DNA of 64,000 bases from positions 124,001-188,000 of the forward strand of contig NZ_JAWXVZ010000004.1 in NCBI RefSeq assembly GCF_033843645.1. Direction: 5' to 3'. This document shows positions 34,863-43,409 of the stretch, in pieces. This DNA comes from Pseudovibrio zosterae (GTDB taxonomy: Bacteria > Pseudomonadota > Alphaproteobacteria > Rhizobiales > Stappiaceae). A program made the translations under genes and the position numbers. The notes under the pieces are model-generated. The model did no database searches, was not told the origin of the DNA, and saw only the letters and a program-made list of their open reading frames with translations. Within the stretch, counting starts at the first letter, position 1. Every line of letters starts with the position of its first letter.

Positions 34863-36329
34863 TTAGCTGGCAATGGCTTCCTTCTTGATGCCGTCCAGCA
34901 CGTTGATCTTTTCGCCGTATACCGGGCGCAGGGCCTTGACCACATCCATCCGGGTTACCAGACCAATCACCGTATCGCCCTTCATCACAGGGTACTGGTG
35001 TGGGCGGCTGACGATGGCTTCCTTGGCCCGTTCTGCCAGTGGCTGGGTGGCAAGGCGTGTGGCATACCCCATGCCGGTGGTTGGGTAGAGGGTTTCCTTG
35101 TCGATGCTGAGGTATTCGGCCAGTTGAAGGACGCTGTCGCCTGCTTCAACCGTTTCCACTTCCCGGCGCATCAAGTGCTGCACCTGACGGTCGGTGTCGG
35201 GCATGTAGTCCTGCACCCACAGTTCAACCAGGACATCTTGAACAGAGAAGAAACCGAGAAGCTGCTTGTCCTTGTCGACAACAGGAGCACCATTGATGTC
35301 GTTGTCGAGCAGAGTGTCGAGGGCGGTGCGCACGGGGAGATCAGGTGCCAGAGTGATCGGTTCAGCGTGCATGATGTTTTCGATGAGCAGGTTGTCTTTA
35401 AGCATTTTGATCTCTCCTATCGTGGCCGCCTTCTTGTCGAACAAGCGCGTGATTTGGACCTCAGGTTGTTTCGGTTTGGCGAACTGGTAAATCCGCCAAT
35501 TGCTGAGGCCGACAAGCACGGCGCCCCCAACGATGTTGCCCAGTGTCACGGGGATCAGGTTCGCGACAATGAAGTTGTAAAGCGTCAGATCACTGTATTG
35601 GCCGGGCGTGGCCCCTACGGACTGCCAGAACTCTGGTCCCGCGAAGTTCTGGATCGTGATACCCAGCGGCACCATGAACATGTTGGCGACGCTGTGCTCA
35701 AAGCCGGTGCTGACGAACATGGCCACTGGCAGAACAACCATCATGGCTTTTGTCAGCATCTGCGTGGAACTGAATGTCATCCAGATTGCCAGACAAACCA
35801 GCATGTTACACAAGATGCCGAGGGCGAATGCCTGGGCCGGCGTGTGGTGCAGTTTGTGCTGGGAAATGTTGAGTGCATTTAAGCCCCACTGCCCGTGGTC
35901 CAGTTGGTAAAGGCCTGCCATGGCAACCAGCAGAAGAAGCAACATGGCCCCGAAGAAGTTGCCGACATATACCTTGGCCCACCCTTTCAGCATCTGAAAC
36001 GAGGTGATCTGCCGGTTGGCTCTGGCAATTGCAGAGAGAACCGAACTGGTGAACAGTTCCCCCCCGCAGATGACCACCAGAATGAGGCCCATGCTGAACG
36101 CAAGCCCCCCGGCCACCCGGGTCAGTCCCCACCCCAGGGCCTCACTGCCCGTGGTGATGGTGATGTAGAAGACGAACGCGAGGCCAATGAACACTCCGGC
36201 CATGACAGCCAATCCAAGGGTCATGGCGGTCGGTTTTGAGGTTTTGGAGGAAGCGTAGTGTTCTGCCTGCTGCATCATCTCCGATGGACTGAACTGGGAA
36301 AGTTCAACCACTTTCAAGTCAGATGCCAT
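34863..36329 (-). CDS. Formate/nitrite-type channel fused to two CBS domains
   Basis: A 488-residue membrane protein. Residues about 30-285 are an FNT channel (FocA/NirC family) with six helices, the conserved GGELFTSS loop, VGNFFGAML, GFEHSVANMF with the pore histidine, and NLIPVTLGNIVGGAV. Residues about 312-475 form two CBS domains (IMHAEPITLAPDLPVRTALD ... GAPVVDKDKQLLGFFSVQDVL; and HQYPVMKGDTVIGLVTRMDVV). Ordinary FocA/NirC end after about 285 residues. CBS pairs bind adenine nucleotides or ions, so gating by energy status or ionic state is plausible. An excellent GAAGGAGACC site fixes the start. It is divergent from a LysR gene. Confidence 0.92.
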   Translation of the reverse strand: MASDLKVVELSQFSPSEMMQQAEHYASSKTSKPTAMTLGLAVMAGVFIGLAFVFYITITTGSEALGWGLTRVAGGLAFSMGLILVVICGGELFTSSVLSAIARANRQITSFQMLKGWAKVYVGNFFGAMLLLLLVAMAGLYQLDHGQWGLNALNISQHKLHHTPAQAFALGILCNMLVCLAIWMTFSSTQMLTKAMMVVLPVAMFVSTGFEHSVANMFMVPLGITIQNFAGPEFWQSVGATPGQYSDLTLYNFIVANLIPVTLGNIVGGAVLVGLSNWRIYQFAKPKQPEVQITRLFDKKAATIGEIKMLKDNLLIENIMHAEPITLAPDLPVRTALDTLLDNDINGAPVVDKDKQLLGFFSVQDVLVELWVQDYMPDTDRQVQHLMRREVETVEAGDSVLQLAEYLSIDKETLYPTTGMGYATRLATQPLAERAKEAIVSRPHQYPVMKGDTVIGLVTRMDVVKALRPVYGEKINVLDGIKKEAIAS

Positions 36330-36468
36330 ACAGGTCTCCTTCGTTTTTTAGAGAGCCTGTGCGACGCTTGGACTTTTGAAAAGCTGCGTACATAACTCTT
36401 TGATCTCCTTCGGTTTTGAGCCCCATTTGCGTTTGGGATGACCTCAGTTAGCCGGATGTGACCTGCCG

Positions 36469-36511
36469 AGTAAAATTGATTGTTTTTCGGAGTGGATTCA
36501 GTAAAATTGAT
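36469..36511. promoter_or_regulatory. Two phased 12-bp direct repeats in the divergent promoter
   Basis: AGTAAAATTGAT occurs at 36469-36480 and again, identical, at 36500-36511, a spacing of 31 bp (about three helical turns). The pair lies in the 254-bp region between the FNT-CBS gene and the LysR gene, suiting side-by-side binding of a LysR-type protein. Confidence 0.6.
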
Positions 36512-36583
36512 GTGCTGTTCAATCCCCTCACCGAGCGTCCCGCCCTATGCGGAAGCCATTCGGGCAACTAGGAAAATCAAGAA

Positions 36584-37489
36584 ATGCGCTATTCGTTGAA
36601 GCAGCTGGCTGTGTTTGACGCCGTTGCAAGCAGCGGCAGCGTCAGTCAGGCAGCTGATAAGCTGGCGTTGACACAGTCAGCGGCCAGCATGGCGTTGTCA
36701 CAATTGGAAAAAACACTGGGCCGCCCCCTGTTCGAACGACAGGGGCGTCGGTTGGTACTCACTCACTGGGGTCTGTGGCTGCGCCCCCGCGCAAAGCAGC
36801 TTCTGTTCGATGCCAAGGAAATTGAACTTGGCTTTTACGATCAACACCTTATCAGCGGTGAGATCTCCGTTGGGGCCAGTCAGACCGGCGCCGAACACCT
36901 GGTACCGGACCTTATCAGTAATCTTGATAGGGAGTTCCCTGAGTTACGTATCAATCTGGAGGTGCGAAATACGGAACGTGTGACCCAAGGGGTACGCGAG
37001 TTCCGCTATGATCTGGGCATCATCGAGGGGCGCTGTGATGACAGCCGCCTGCAGCAGGAGGTCTGGTGTCACGACCACCTGGTGATTGTGGCTTCAAAGC
37101 ACCATCCTTATGCGGCTAACGAAAGAGTAAGCCTGACCCAGCTGGAACAGGCCAAATGGGTGCTGCGCGAACCCGGCTCTGGTACACGTGCCATCTTCGA
37201 TGCAGCGCTGTTTGGCGTGCTGGATGATCTGGACGTCTGGCGTGAATATGAGCACGTGCCAGTGCTGCGGGCGTTGATCTCCAACGGCCCTTACATCAGC
37301 TGCCTGCCCTATATGGATGTGATCCAGTACATCGAAAGCGGCGAGTTCGTGATGCTCAATGTGCCGGAGATCAAAATCGAGCGGATGTTGTCCTTCGTCT
37401 GGCGGACAAATGCCGAAGAAAACCCGCTGAAAGACGTGATTTTGCGCGAGGCGAAGCGCATGATTAAGCAAAATCCCATCAAGATGTAA
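36584..37489 (+). CDS. LysR-family regulator, YeiE-like
   Basis: A 301-residue LysR-type regulator. The N-terminal helix-turn-helix (LKQLAVFDAVASSGSVSQAADKLALTQSAASMALSQLEKTLGRPLFER, in short with the S-A-A-S-M core) is followed by an effector domain with HHPYAAN and EPGSGTRAIFD, marks of the YeiE/CysL-like group that senses small sulfur or carboxylate compounds. It is divergent from the FNT-CBS gene across 254 bp holding two phased 12-bp repeats, so it most likely controls that channel gene. It has its own terminator and is not in an operon. Confidence 0.9.
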   Translation: MRYSLKQLAVFDAVASSGSVSQAADKLALTQSAASMALSQLEKTLGRPLFERQGRRLVLTHWGLWLRPRAKQLLFDAKEIELGFYDQHLISGEISVGASQTGAEHLVPDLISNLDREFPELRINLEVRNTERVTQGVREFRYDLGIIEGRCDDSRLQQEVWCHDHLVIVASKHHPYAANERVSLTQLEQAKWVLREPGSGTRAIFDAALFGVLDDLDVWREYEHVPVLRALISNGPYISCLPYMDVIQYIESGEFVMLNVPEIKIERMLSFVWRTNAEENPLKDVILREAKRMIKQNPIKM

Positions 37490-37608
37490 CAGCGGCAGAT
37501 TATATCAGGATAACTGATAGTGATCACGCGCAACTATTTGATATATCAATACAAGTTCTCTGAAGGACAGAAAAACCTAATTATCTATTTGATTTAAATG
37601 AACTATTT

Positions 37609-37644
37609 GCCGCTGAAGCCGGGCTGTTTCAGCGGCTTTGTTTT
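37609..37644 (+). terminator. Rho-independent terminator of the YeiE-like gene
   Basis: A 9-bp stem (GCCGCTGAA with TTCAGCGGC) and 10-nt loop, followed by TTTGTTTT on the plus strand, about 120 bp after the LysR stop codon. Confidence 0.85.
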
Positions 37645-38091
37645 GCGGCATCTGTGAAGTGAAGCCGCAAAAGCATCGTATTTCCTGCGCTCCACCGGCA
37701 GGCATCAGAGATCAGCAAGGCACCTATCTAATTGACTATAATGGTGGTTTTTTTGAGTCTTAAGCAAGTGACGCAGCGCCACCCCCTAACTGGGCGCGGC
37801 TTCCAGTTTTGTATCAGTTTTCCTGATTTGAACTTCCACCTTTAGAGATATTTCACAGTACGCTAACCCGTTGAATCCTCGTGTTTTTTCTACGGGAAAT
37901 CGACTAGTTTTGGCCCGGCGCTGCAACACGCATGACGTGTATAAACCGAAGAAAAGCGCATGAAATCGGCGAGGCTCGTCTATCAGGAAAATAGATAGAT
38001 CCATAAAGATCCGTTATCTATCTGACAGATATAGAGGATTCGGCGCATGGCATGACAGCAAAACACCCATGCCCGCCTGTTTGGAACCAAT
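37645..38091. other. Intergenic region, no gene recognised
   Basis: About 450 bp between the LysR terminator and the terminator of the next, minus-strand gene. A 72-codon minus-strand frame here has no coding character. Imperfect palindromic sequence (GGATCTATCTATTTTCC and AGATAGATAACGGATC) at about 37985-38025 might be an operator but has no clear target. Confidence 0.4.
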
Positions 38092-38124
38092 AGAAAAAAA
38101 CGCAGCGGCTCGGGCCACTGCGTT
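38092..38124 (-). terminator. Rho-independent terminator of the secreted hydrolase gene
   Basis: A stem AACGCAG with CTGCGTT, extended by an inner GGC/GCC pair, followed on the minus strand by seven T residues. It lies about 140 bp after the hydrolase stop codon. Confidence 0.8.
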
Positions 38125-38261
38125 CTGCATTTCATCAGGTTTTTTGAAAGTCACCTTCAAGGGTGCTGCTAGATTACCCTACGAAAGTTGAGAGGTCTTC
38201 CAAAAGGGGGAATTATCTCGCCCAAACAAACGGTTTTATGGGAAGTTCCGCCTGAGAGCGC

Positions 38262-39266
38262 TTAAAGGTGCTGCTTGAGATAGGCCGCGACCTCTGCCTC
38301 AATCTGCCGATGCAGCGCCGCCCGGTCCACCTCTGGCGCGTCCTGGCAGATCAGGGCTGCTTCTGCGGCAATGGCAGGTGGGCATGGGTCAATGAAAACG
38401 AAGTGCCTGCCGGGCACGGTATGCGCCGTGGCCAGATCGCCAAGACTGGAGGACACCAGCTCCGCGTTGACTTGCGCGGGCATCAGGCTGTCGTTCTCAG
38501 GGCGATAGAGCAGTACCGGAGCCTGAACCCTTGCCAGACCAGAGCCGTCGAACATCATGGCATGAGGATCAAACAACACCACGGCCTTCAGACGCGGGTC
38601 TGCGATGGGCTGCCATGTCTCCAAGGCGCGTTGCGCATCGGCGCTCATCAGCCAGCCATCAGATCCGCACGAGCCCACGTCGGCCGTGCCTTCCCCCGCA
38701 CAATAGGCCGCCGCAGCGGCAAAGTTGGGGCTGGCCCCAGCAAGCACCAGAGCAGTGTACCCACCCGCCGAGTAGCCAATCATGCCGACGCGCTCGGGAT
38801 CAATGGACGGTGCGAAGCGCTCATCCGCCAACATACTGCTGATGACGCTTCTCGCCTCCTCAGGCCGTTGACGGAACACTTCCGAAAGGGGCTGAGGGGG
38901 CATGCCAAAAGCATCGCCCTTGTGGGTTGGCGCCACAACTACAAACCCGTTGCGAGCCAGACTGGCTGCAAGCTGCCGGTGGGCCAACGGGTCCGATTGT
39001 CGTCCGTGGGAGATGACCACCAGCGGAAAGGCCTCGCGCGTTGATACCGCGCTGTCGCGTACCGCAGCAATCTGGAACGGCCCCAAAGACCACGGCTCCC
39101 CATGCTCTTCGGTTGGGTACCACACCAACGCGGTCAGCGGCTCGTTGTCGGTCTGCACCATGATGCGCGTGACGCCGGCGTTGAAATTCCCCTCCTGCGC
39201 GCCCGCCAATTCAGGCGCGACAATCAGGGAGAACAGAAACGGGAAAATGCTCAGAAACTTGGGCAC
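38262..39266 (-). CDS. Secreted dienelactone-hydrolase-like alpha/beta hydrolase
   Basis: A 334-residue exported alpha/beta hydrolase of the predicted dienelactone hydrolase (COG4188) group. With the GTG start at 39266 (preceded by GGAG seven bases away) it opens a signal peptide MPKFLSIFPFLFSLIVAPELAGAQ. The oxyanion motif VISHGRQSD, nucleophile elbow GYSAGG, acid in RPENDS and His in GRHFVFIDP make a full catalytic triad. Cysteines in YCAGEGTADVGSC and DPCPPA...LICQD may form disulfides in the periplasm. An in-frame GTG at 39284 is less likely. The natural ester or lactone substrate is unknown. Confidence 0.87.
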   Translation of the reverse strand: MPKFLSIFPFLFSLIVAPELAGAQEGNFNAGVTRIMVQTDNEPLTALVWYPTEEHGEPWSLGPFQIAAVRDSAVSTREAFPLVVISHGRQSDPLAHRQLAASLARNGFVVVAPTHKGDAFGMPPQPLSEVFRQRPEEARSVISSMLADERFAPSIDPERVGMIGYSAGGYTALVLAGASPNFAAAAAYCAGEGTADVGSCGSDGWLMSADAQRALETWQPIADPRLKAVVLFDPHAMMFDGSGLARVQAPVLLYRPENDSLMPAQVNAELVSSSLGDLATAHTVPGRHFVFIDPCPPAIAAEAALICQDAPEVDRAALHRQIEAEVAAYLKQHL

Positions 39267-39336
39267 GGGTTCACTCCAGTTCACTGCGCGCCGCCAAACG
39301 AGGTGCCGCGGTGAAACTTAAAAACTAAAGAAACGC

Positions 39337-39504
39337 TTAGGTGTCGGAGGGGTCTGCGTCCGACGCGCTGATATGTTCCAGTAGTTTTGCCAGAAGCCCA
39401 CCCAATTGTCTCTGCTCTTTTTCGGAAAGCCCGGCAAGCCCACGCTTTTCGTTTTCAATGTGCCGCGGCAAGACCCGCTCCATCCTCTCAACCTCTTCCT
39501 GGGT
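39337..39504 (-). pseudogene. MarR-family regulator remnant (C-terminal 55 codons)
   Basis: The minus strand reads TQEEVERMERVLPRHIENEK...GLSEKEQRQLGGLLAKLLEHI and then a stop, which matches the C-terminal dimerisation helices of MarR-type regulators (GLSEKEQ-LGGLLAKLL). No start codon or winged-helix domain precedes it: a stop codon immediately upstream in frame cuts it off, and further upstream sequence reads as part of another broken frame. It is therefore a truncated relic, not an intact gene. Confidence is moderate because the piece is short. Confidence 0.6.
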
Positions 39505-39672
39505 TCAGCGCAGGATGAGCCTGCGGCAGACCTTGGGGCTGGCCGGCGTGAGTTCGCACGGAGCGCGGGTGCCTCGGCGGCGAATGTACACTTTGTGGAA
39601 CTGGAAGGGTCTGCGCATGCGTCCAATATGGGCGGCGCCGTGGCCTTCACCTGCGCGCTGATGCAGTTTTAA
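39505..39672 (+). pseudogene. Fragment of an unknown small protein gene, truncated 5' end
   Basis: On the plus strand a frame reads AQDEPAADLGAGRREFARSAG and VHFVELEGSAHASNMGGAVAFTCALMQF then a stop. The last part looks like a conserved protein C-terminus (possibly a small lipoprotein, such as DUF4156-like, but this is a guess). Its beginning is fused to the MarR relic, so both appear to be remnants joined by a deletion. It may instead be non-coding. Confidence 0.3.
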
Positions 39673-39685
39673 AGGCCTGAAACTA

Positions 39686-39709
39686 GAAAAACCTCCGCTT
39701 CCGGGGAGG
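39686..39709 (-). terminator. Terminator of the DUF1127-like gene
   Basis: A short stem (CCTCC with GGAGG, extended by flanking pairs) followed on the minus strand by TTTTTC, about 115 bp past the stop codon of the DUF1127-like gene. Confidence 0.65.
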
Positions 39710-39825
39710 CTCACATGGGCCAAACAGGGAAGCTGAGGTTTTTTTGTCGGAAGGAAGCTGTCTGTTTCAAAGGGCCCTGATCGGGCAGACACTTTTCCTT
39801 CTTATAAGCTCTGAGACGAAGGCGA

Positions 39826-40038
39826 TTAGCCCAGTTCAGAGAGTTCGCGCTTCAGAGCAGCACGGGAGCGGCCCATAGCAGCCAGAGTAACATCATCCAT
39901 CTTCAGCAGGGTCTGTGCGACCTGACGCTGAGCCTGCATTTCGCGAGCACGGATTACACGAGCTACAAAGCGGGACAGACCAGACTTATTTTCAACGTCG
40001 GAGCTCAGAGCGCCATCAAATACAGCAGTAATAGACAT
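39826..40038 (-). CDS. DUF1127-like small protein
   Basis: A 70-residue cytosolic protein (ATG at 40038, AAGGA site) with a helical, basic N-terminal half (SGLSRFVARVIRAREMQAQRQ) and a C-terminal LLKMDDVTLAAMGRSRAALKREL, which matches the DUF1127 pattern (L-DD-L-D/A-G-SR-E-L) where the family has D-IG-TR. DUF1127 proteins are small, arginine-rich, and linked to phosphate, nitrogen or RNA metabolism in alphaproteobacteria. A leader hairpin (GGCGCT ... AGCGCC) lies at about 40077-40100, upstream of the start, and may influence expression. Confidence 0.7.
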   Translation of the reverse strand: MSITAVFDGALSSDVENKSGLSRFVARVIRAREMQAQRQVAQTLLKMDDVTLAAMGRSRAALKRELSELG

Positions 40039-40221
40039 TTCGTATCCTTTCGTTTCCCTCTCGGGTGGGGGAGCTTGGCGCTTTTCTTGGGAGCGCCTTT
40101 TCGCTACACCCTGAATATGGACGAATGGCTTACGGATAAAAACAGACCGAAACGCAGTTCCGTCATGCGTTTCACGCATAGTTAACCTAAAATACCACCA
40201 ATCTCGAGCACGTCGATGCAT

Positions 40222-40555
40222 AGCTCACGCTAGCGGAATACGGATATTATCATTTATTTTCAGTAGGATAGGCCATAAACCCGTTGTCATGGGCACTTCA
40301 TAATCGATTATCAGGAACCCTATGAGGCGTGAGGGGCGCTGACGGGAAAGGCGCAAAACCAGCATGCCCTGCATGAAACGCAGCTCTACCCTCCACCCAA
40401 CGCAGAGCTGAACCCGTGATATTGCCCGAAAAACAGCCAAAAACGATGACCTACGCCCAAGTGGGGCGCACGCGCTGAGCGCTCCGGCCACGCTCCCGGC
40501 ACGCCGCCGACAGACTCACCCCACAACATCGCGGCTCAGCCCCCCCTTTGAACAG
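40222..40555. other. Intergenic region, nothing recognised
   Basis: About 330 bp of sequence between the leader of the DUF1127-like gene and the terminator of the next minus-strand gene. A minus-strand 88-codon frame has no good ribosome site and an arginine/serine-rich, random-looking translation, so I do not call it a gene. Confidence 0.5.
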
Positions 40556-40593
40556 ACACAAAAAAGGCCCGCGCCCTCATGGAGGCGCGGGCC
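40556..40593 (-). terminator. Rho-independent terminator of the betaine-type binding protein gene
   Basis: A perfect 10-bp stem (GGCCCGCGCC with GGCGCGGGCC) followed on the minus strand by TTTTTT. It lies 78 bp beyond the stop codon of the binding-protein gene. Confidence 0.93.
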
Positions 40594-40670
40594 TGTTTGT
40601 CTCTTCAAAGCTCTCACAGGGTGCTCAAGCGGCACACGTTTGAACCACGCCCGTGGGAGAGCCTCTGAGC

Positions 40671-41705
40671 TTAGCTTGCGTTCAGAGCAGCTTCTACGCG
40701 CTCTTTAACGTCCGCTGGAACCCAAGATGCCCATGCATCGCGGTTGTTCTTCAAGAACTCGACTGCCGCCTCATCCGTGGACGCACCAGTGTCCTGCATG
40801 TAAGCAAGAGCCTTGGAGATGTCCGCGCTGGTGGTTTCGTAGTTCTTCAGGAACTCAACGATCTGTGGTGCACTCTCAGCAAACTCGGTGTTTGCGTAGG
40901 TGTAGATCTCGGTCAGTGGCGTTTCCACCGCAGCCTTTACCTGAGTTGGATCGCTTTCTGCGTTCATGGCGTCGAAGATTTCCTGATCGAACTCAGGCTC
41001 TTCGAGCTGTACCAGCTGATCCTGTACCTTACCCAGAACCCAGGTTGGGCCCCAGTAGTAGAATACGATCGGCTTCTTGCGCAGGATGCTGGATTCGATG
41101 GCTGCTGCCATGGATGCACCGGTACCTGGGCGGAAGTTCACGAAGTCATCCGTCAGACCGTAAGCGTGCATCTTTTTGGTGTTGACCACCTCACAGCCCC
41201 AGCCTGGTACGCAGTTGTAAAAGCGGCCCATGCCTGGCTCTTCAGGATCGGCAAAAACTTCCTTGTACTTAGGCAGATCGTAAACAGACGTCAGACCCTT
41301 TGCTGGCGCATCTTCGCCCTCAACAAGGTACTTCGGAATAAACCATGCCTGAAGCGCATCCGGGAAGTTCACGCCCAGATTCACAACCTTGCCGGCTTCT
41401 TCAACTGGTGGCAGGGCATCGCCAAGCACGCTCTTCCAAACTTCCATGGTGACGTCAATGTCACCACGCACCATGCCGTTCAGCATTGGAATGGTGGAGC
41501 CTGGAATTGAGTCCGTCTGACAGCCGTAGCCGTTTTCAAGGATGAACTGCGCAACGGAGTTGTGGAACGCGTTAGAGTCCCAGTCCAAGCCAGCAAAAAC
41601 AACCGGACGATCGATCTCACACTGAGCCTCGGCAGCGCCTGCGGGAGCAACTGCGAAGGCAGCAGACAGGGCAATACCCGCGGCAGCTAACTGAATGGAT
41701 CTCAT
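40671..41705 (-). CDS. Glycine betaine/choline-type substrate-binding protein (OpuAC family)
   Basis: A 344-residue periplasmic binding protein (ABC transporter or TRAP-independent OpuAC group). The signal peptide MRSIQLAAAGIALSAAFAVAPAGAAEA begins at the ATG at 41705, after an AGAGG site. FAGLDWDSNAFHNSVAQFILENGYG and the family motif MEVWKSVLG and YYWGPTWVLGK (aromatic residues that cage quaternary amines) are visible. No ATPase or permease gene lies beside it, and it has its own terminator, so it is an orphan. It may work with a transporter elsewhere. Cys29 and Cys62 may form a disulfide. Confidence 0.88.
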   Translation of the reverse strand: MRSIQLAAAGIALSAAFAVAPAGAAEAQCEIDRPVVFAGLDWDSNAFHNSVAQFILENGYGCQTDSIPGSTIPMLNGMVRGDIDVTMEVWKSVLGDALPPVEEAGKVVNLGVNFPDALQAWFIPKYLVEGEDAPAKGLTSVYDLPKYKEVFADPEEPGMGRFYNCVPGWGCEVVNTKKMHAYGLTDDFVNFRPGTGASMAAAIESSILRKKPIVFYYWGPTWVLGKVQDQLVQLEEPEFDQEIFDAMNAESDPTQVKAAVETPLTEIYTYANTEFAESAPQIVEFLKNYETTSADISKALAYMQDTGASTDEAAVEFLKNNRDAWASWVPADVKERVEAALNAS

Positions 41706-42608
41706 GTAATAACCTCTTTCGTGTCCAATGAAAAACAAGTGCCTTATACTCGAAACAAGTAATTTTGTAAAACAGCAGTGATACATCATGGGATTTGAGA
41801 GAAATAAAAACCTATTCAAAACAGCCCCATAATTCAAATAGTTCGAAGCATCTTTCAAGTATATAACTATAAATTTAATCGATTTTATTATCATCTCACG
41901 GAATGATGCGCATGATCATGTATTACATTGGATTTTCTCGAATGTTTCTTTACGTTTTACGGCGCAAGCACTTGTTTCTGCAAGAAAACGTCAAGCAAAA
42001 AAAAATTCCAAAAAAAGTGCCTGCCGCACCGGATAACGAAGGGTCACCTGCGCGATTCTCTACCCATTTTTATGAGGTTCCGCCACCTGAGGATGGCCTC
42101 CTGAAGGAGGTGCATCTGGTGCGCGCATTCAGAATGAGAAATTCAAACCGCGCATGGAAGCAACGAAATTCCCTTTATTTTTCTGAAGGATCGCTTCCAG
42201 CATATGCATAGGTAAGCCGCCTCCCGAGCACGGAAGGTGAGGAACGCACACCCAACAAATACTTGCCCCATCGTCAACAATGACTTGGCTATCATGGCTC
42301 TCCGCGAGCCAACAGATGAAAACTACTGTGCAATCGCCAGAGACCCGACGTCAGCTACGCAAAGCTACGATCTCTGCATTGTGTACATTCCCATTTGCAC
42401 CCCCTTATCGTTCATTAAAAGTGAACAGTGTGGCCATTCTTTACCTGATTGTCTTGGCGCCAAATCCGCAGATATTAGGGTCATCACGCAGGGAACAACT
42501 GACCACCGGGCGCTTCAATCCAGCCTGGACCGTCAACCAAACAGGGCTCTGCCACAGACACACATGCTTAGATCCACCGCCTGAAAGCGGCACACAAGGA
42601 GACCGGAA
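41706..42608. other. 0.9-kb intergenic region, no gene recognised
   Basis: Holds the promoter of the betaine-type binding protein (minus) and of the amidohydrolase cluster (plus). Around 41720-42010 it is AT-rich. A perfect CCTCCTGAAGGAGG palindrome lies near 42099-42112 and overlaps a possible ribosome site before a 26-codon frame (GTG about 42119); I do not consider that frame proven. Confidence 0.45.
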
Positions 42609-43289
42609 ATGTCCAATAAACTGGAACTGCTGACCCCTGAAAATTCCCAGATCATTTTCATCGATCACCAGCCTCAGATGGCATTCGGCGTTCAGTCCAT
42701 CGACCGCCAGACCCTGAAGAACAACACAGTTGGTCTCGCCAAGGCCGCGAAGATTTTCGACCTGCCAGCGACCATCACCACGGTTGAGACCGAAAGCTTC
42801 TCTGGCCACACCTATCCAGAGCTGCTCTCTGTGTTCCCTGATGCGCCGCTGCTGGAGCGGACCTCCATGAACTCTTGGGATGACCAGAAGGTGCGCGACG
42901 CGCTGGCCAAGAACGGTCGCAAGAAGGTGATTGTTTCCGGTTTGTGGACCGAGGTCTGCAACCTGATGTTCTCTCTCGATGCGATCCGCGAAGGCGGCTA
43001 CGAGATCTACATGGTCGCAGACGCTTCCGGTGGCACCACCAAGGAAGCACACGACTACGCCATGGAGCGCATGGTGCAGGCGGGTGTCATTCCAGTCACA
43101 TGGCAGCAGGTTCTGCTTGAGCTGCAGCGCGACTGGGCCCGCAAGGACACCTATGATCAGGTCATCGGCCTTGTTCAGGAACACTCCGGCGCCTACGGCA
43201 TGGGCGTAGATTACGCCTACACCATGGTTCACAAGGCCCCAGAACGCGCTGAGCACGGCCCCAAGCTCGACCCAGTTCCAGCCAAGTAA
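42609..43289 (+). CDS. Isochorismatase-fold hydrolase, YcaC-like
   Basis: A 226-residue cysteine hydrolase. The triad is visible: Asp in FIDHQPQMAFG, Lys in GRKKVIVSGLW and Cys in TEVCNLMFSLDAI. The opening FIDHQPQMAFGVQSIDR and the later VADASGGTTKEAHDYAMERM are typical of YcaC-type proteins, whose natural substrates (amides, ureas) are not established. An AAGGAG site sets the start. It is followed 120 bp later by an amidohydrolase gene, starting a probable six-gene catabolic unit, and may cleave a product of the amidohydrolases. The terminal tail KAPERAEHGPKLDPVPAK is unstructured. Confidence 0.9.
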   Translation: MSNKLELLTPENSQIIFIDHQPQMAFGVQSIDRQTLKNNTVGLAKAAKIFDLPATITTVETESFSGHTYPELLSVFPDAPLLERTSMNSWDDQKVRDALAKNGRKKVIVSGLWTEVCNLMFSLDAIREGGYEIYMVADASGGTTKEAHDYAMERMVQAGVIPVTWQQVLLELQRDWARKDTYDQVIGLVQEHSGAYGMGVDYAYTMVHKAPERAEHGPKLDPVPAK

Positions 43290-43409
43290 GGCTGAACAAA
43301 CAGGACAGACCGGCCCCCAAAAACAAAAACAGCCGGTCTGCCCACCCCGAACTCCTGACAATAGAAGCAATCACAACTGACCGCACCGCGTGCGGCTGGA
43401 GCCTTTGCT

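Noticed and set aside
37529..37545. TTGATATATCAA considered as an Fnr/Crp site
   Set aside because: The spacer between half sites is 2 bp instead of 4, and no promoter or target gene fits at that place.
37786..38004. A 72-codon minus-strand frame
   Set aside because: No ribosome site, no family signs, and it sits in a region bounded by terminators of the neighbouring genes.
40222..40491. An 88-codon minus-strand frame between the DUF1127-like gene and the betaine-type binding protein terminator
   Set aside because: Arginine- and serine-rich random-looking sequence, no ribosome site, no similarity to a known family.
42119..42211. A 26- to 31-codon small frame after an AGGAGG site upstream of the YcaC-like gene
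   Set aside because: The AGGAGG is part of a perfect palindrome (CCTCCTGAAGGAGG), and the peptide has no recognisable features; too little support to call a gene.
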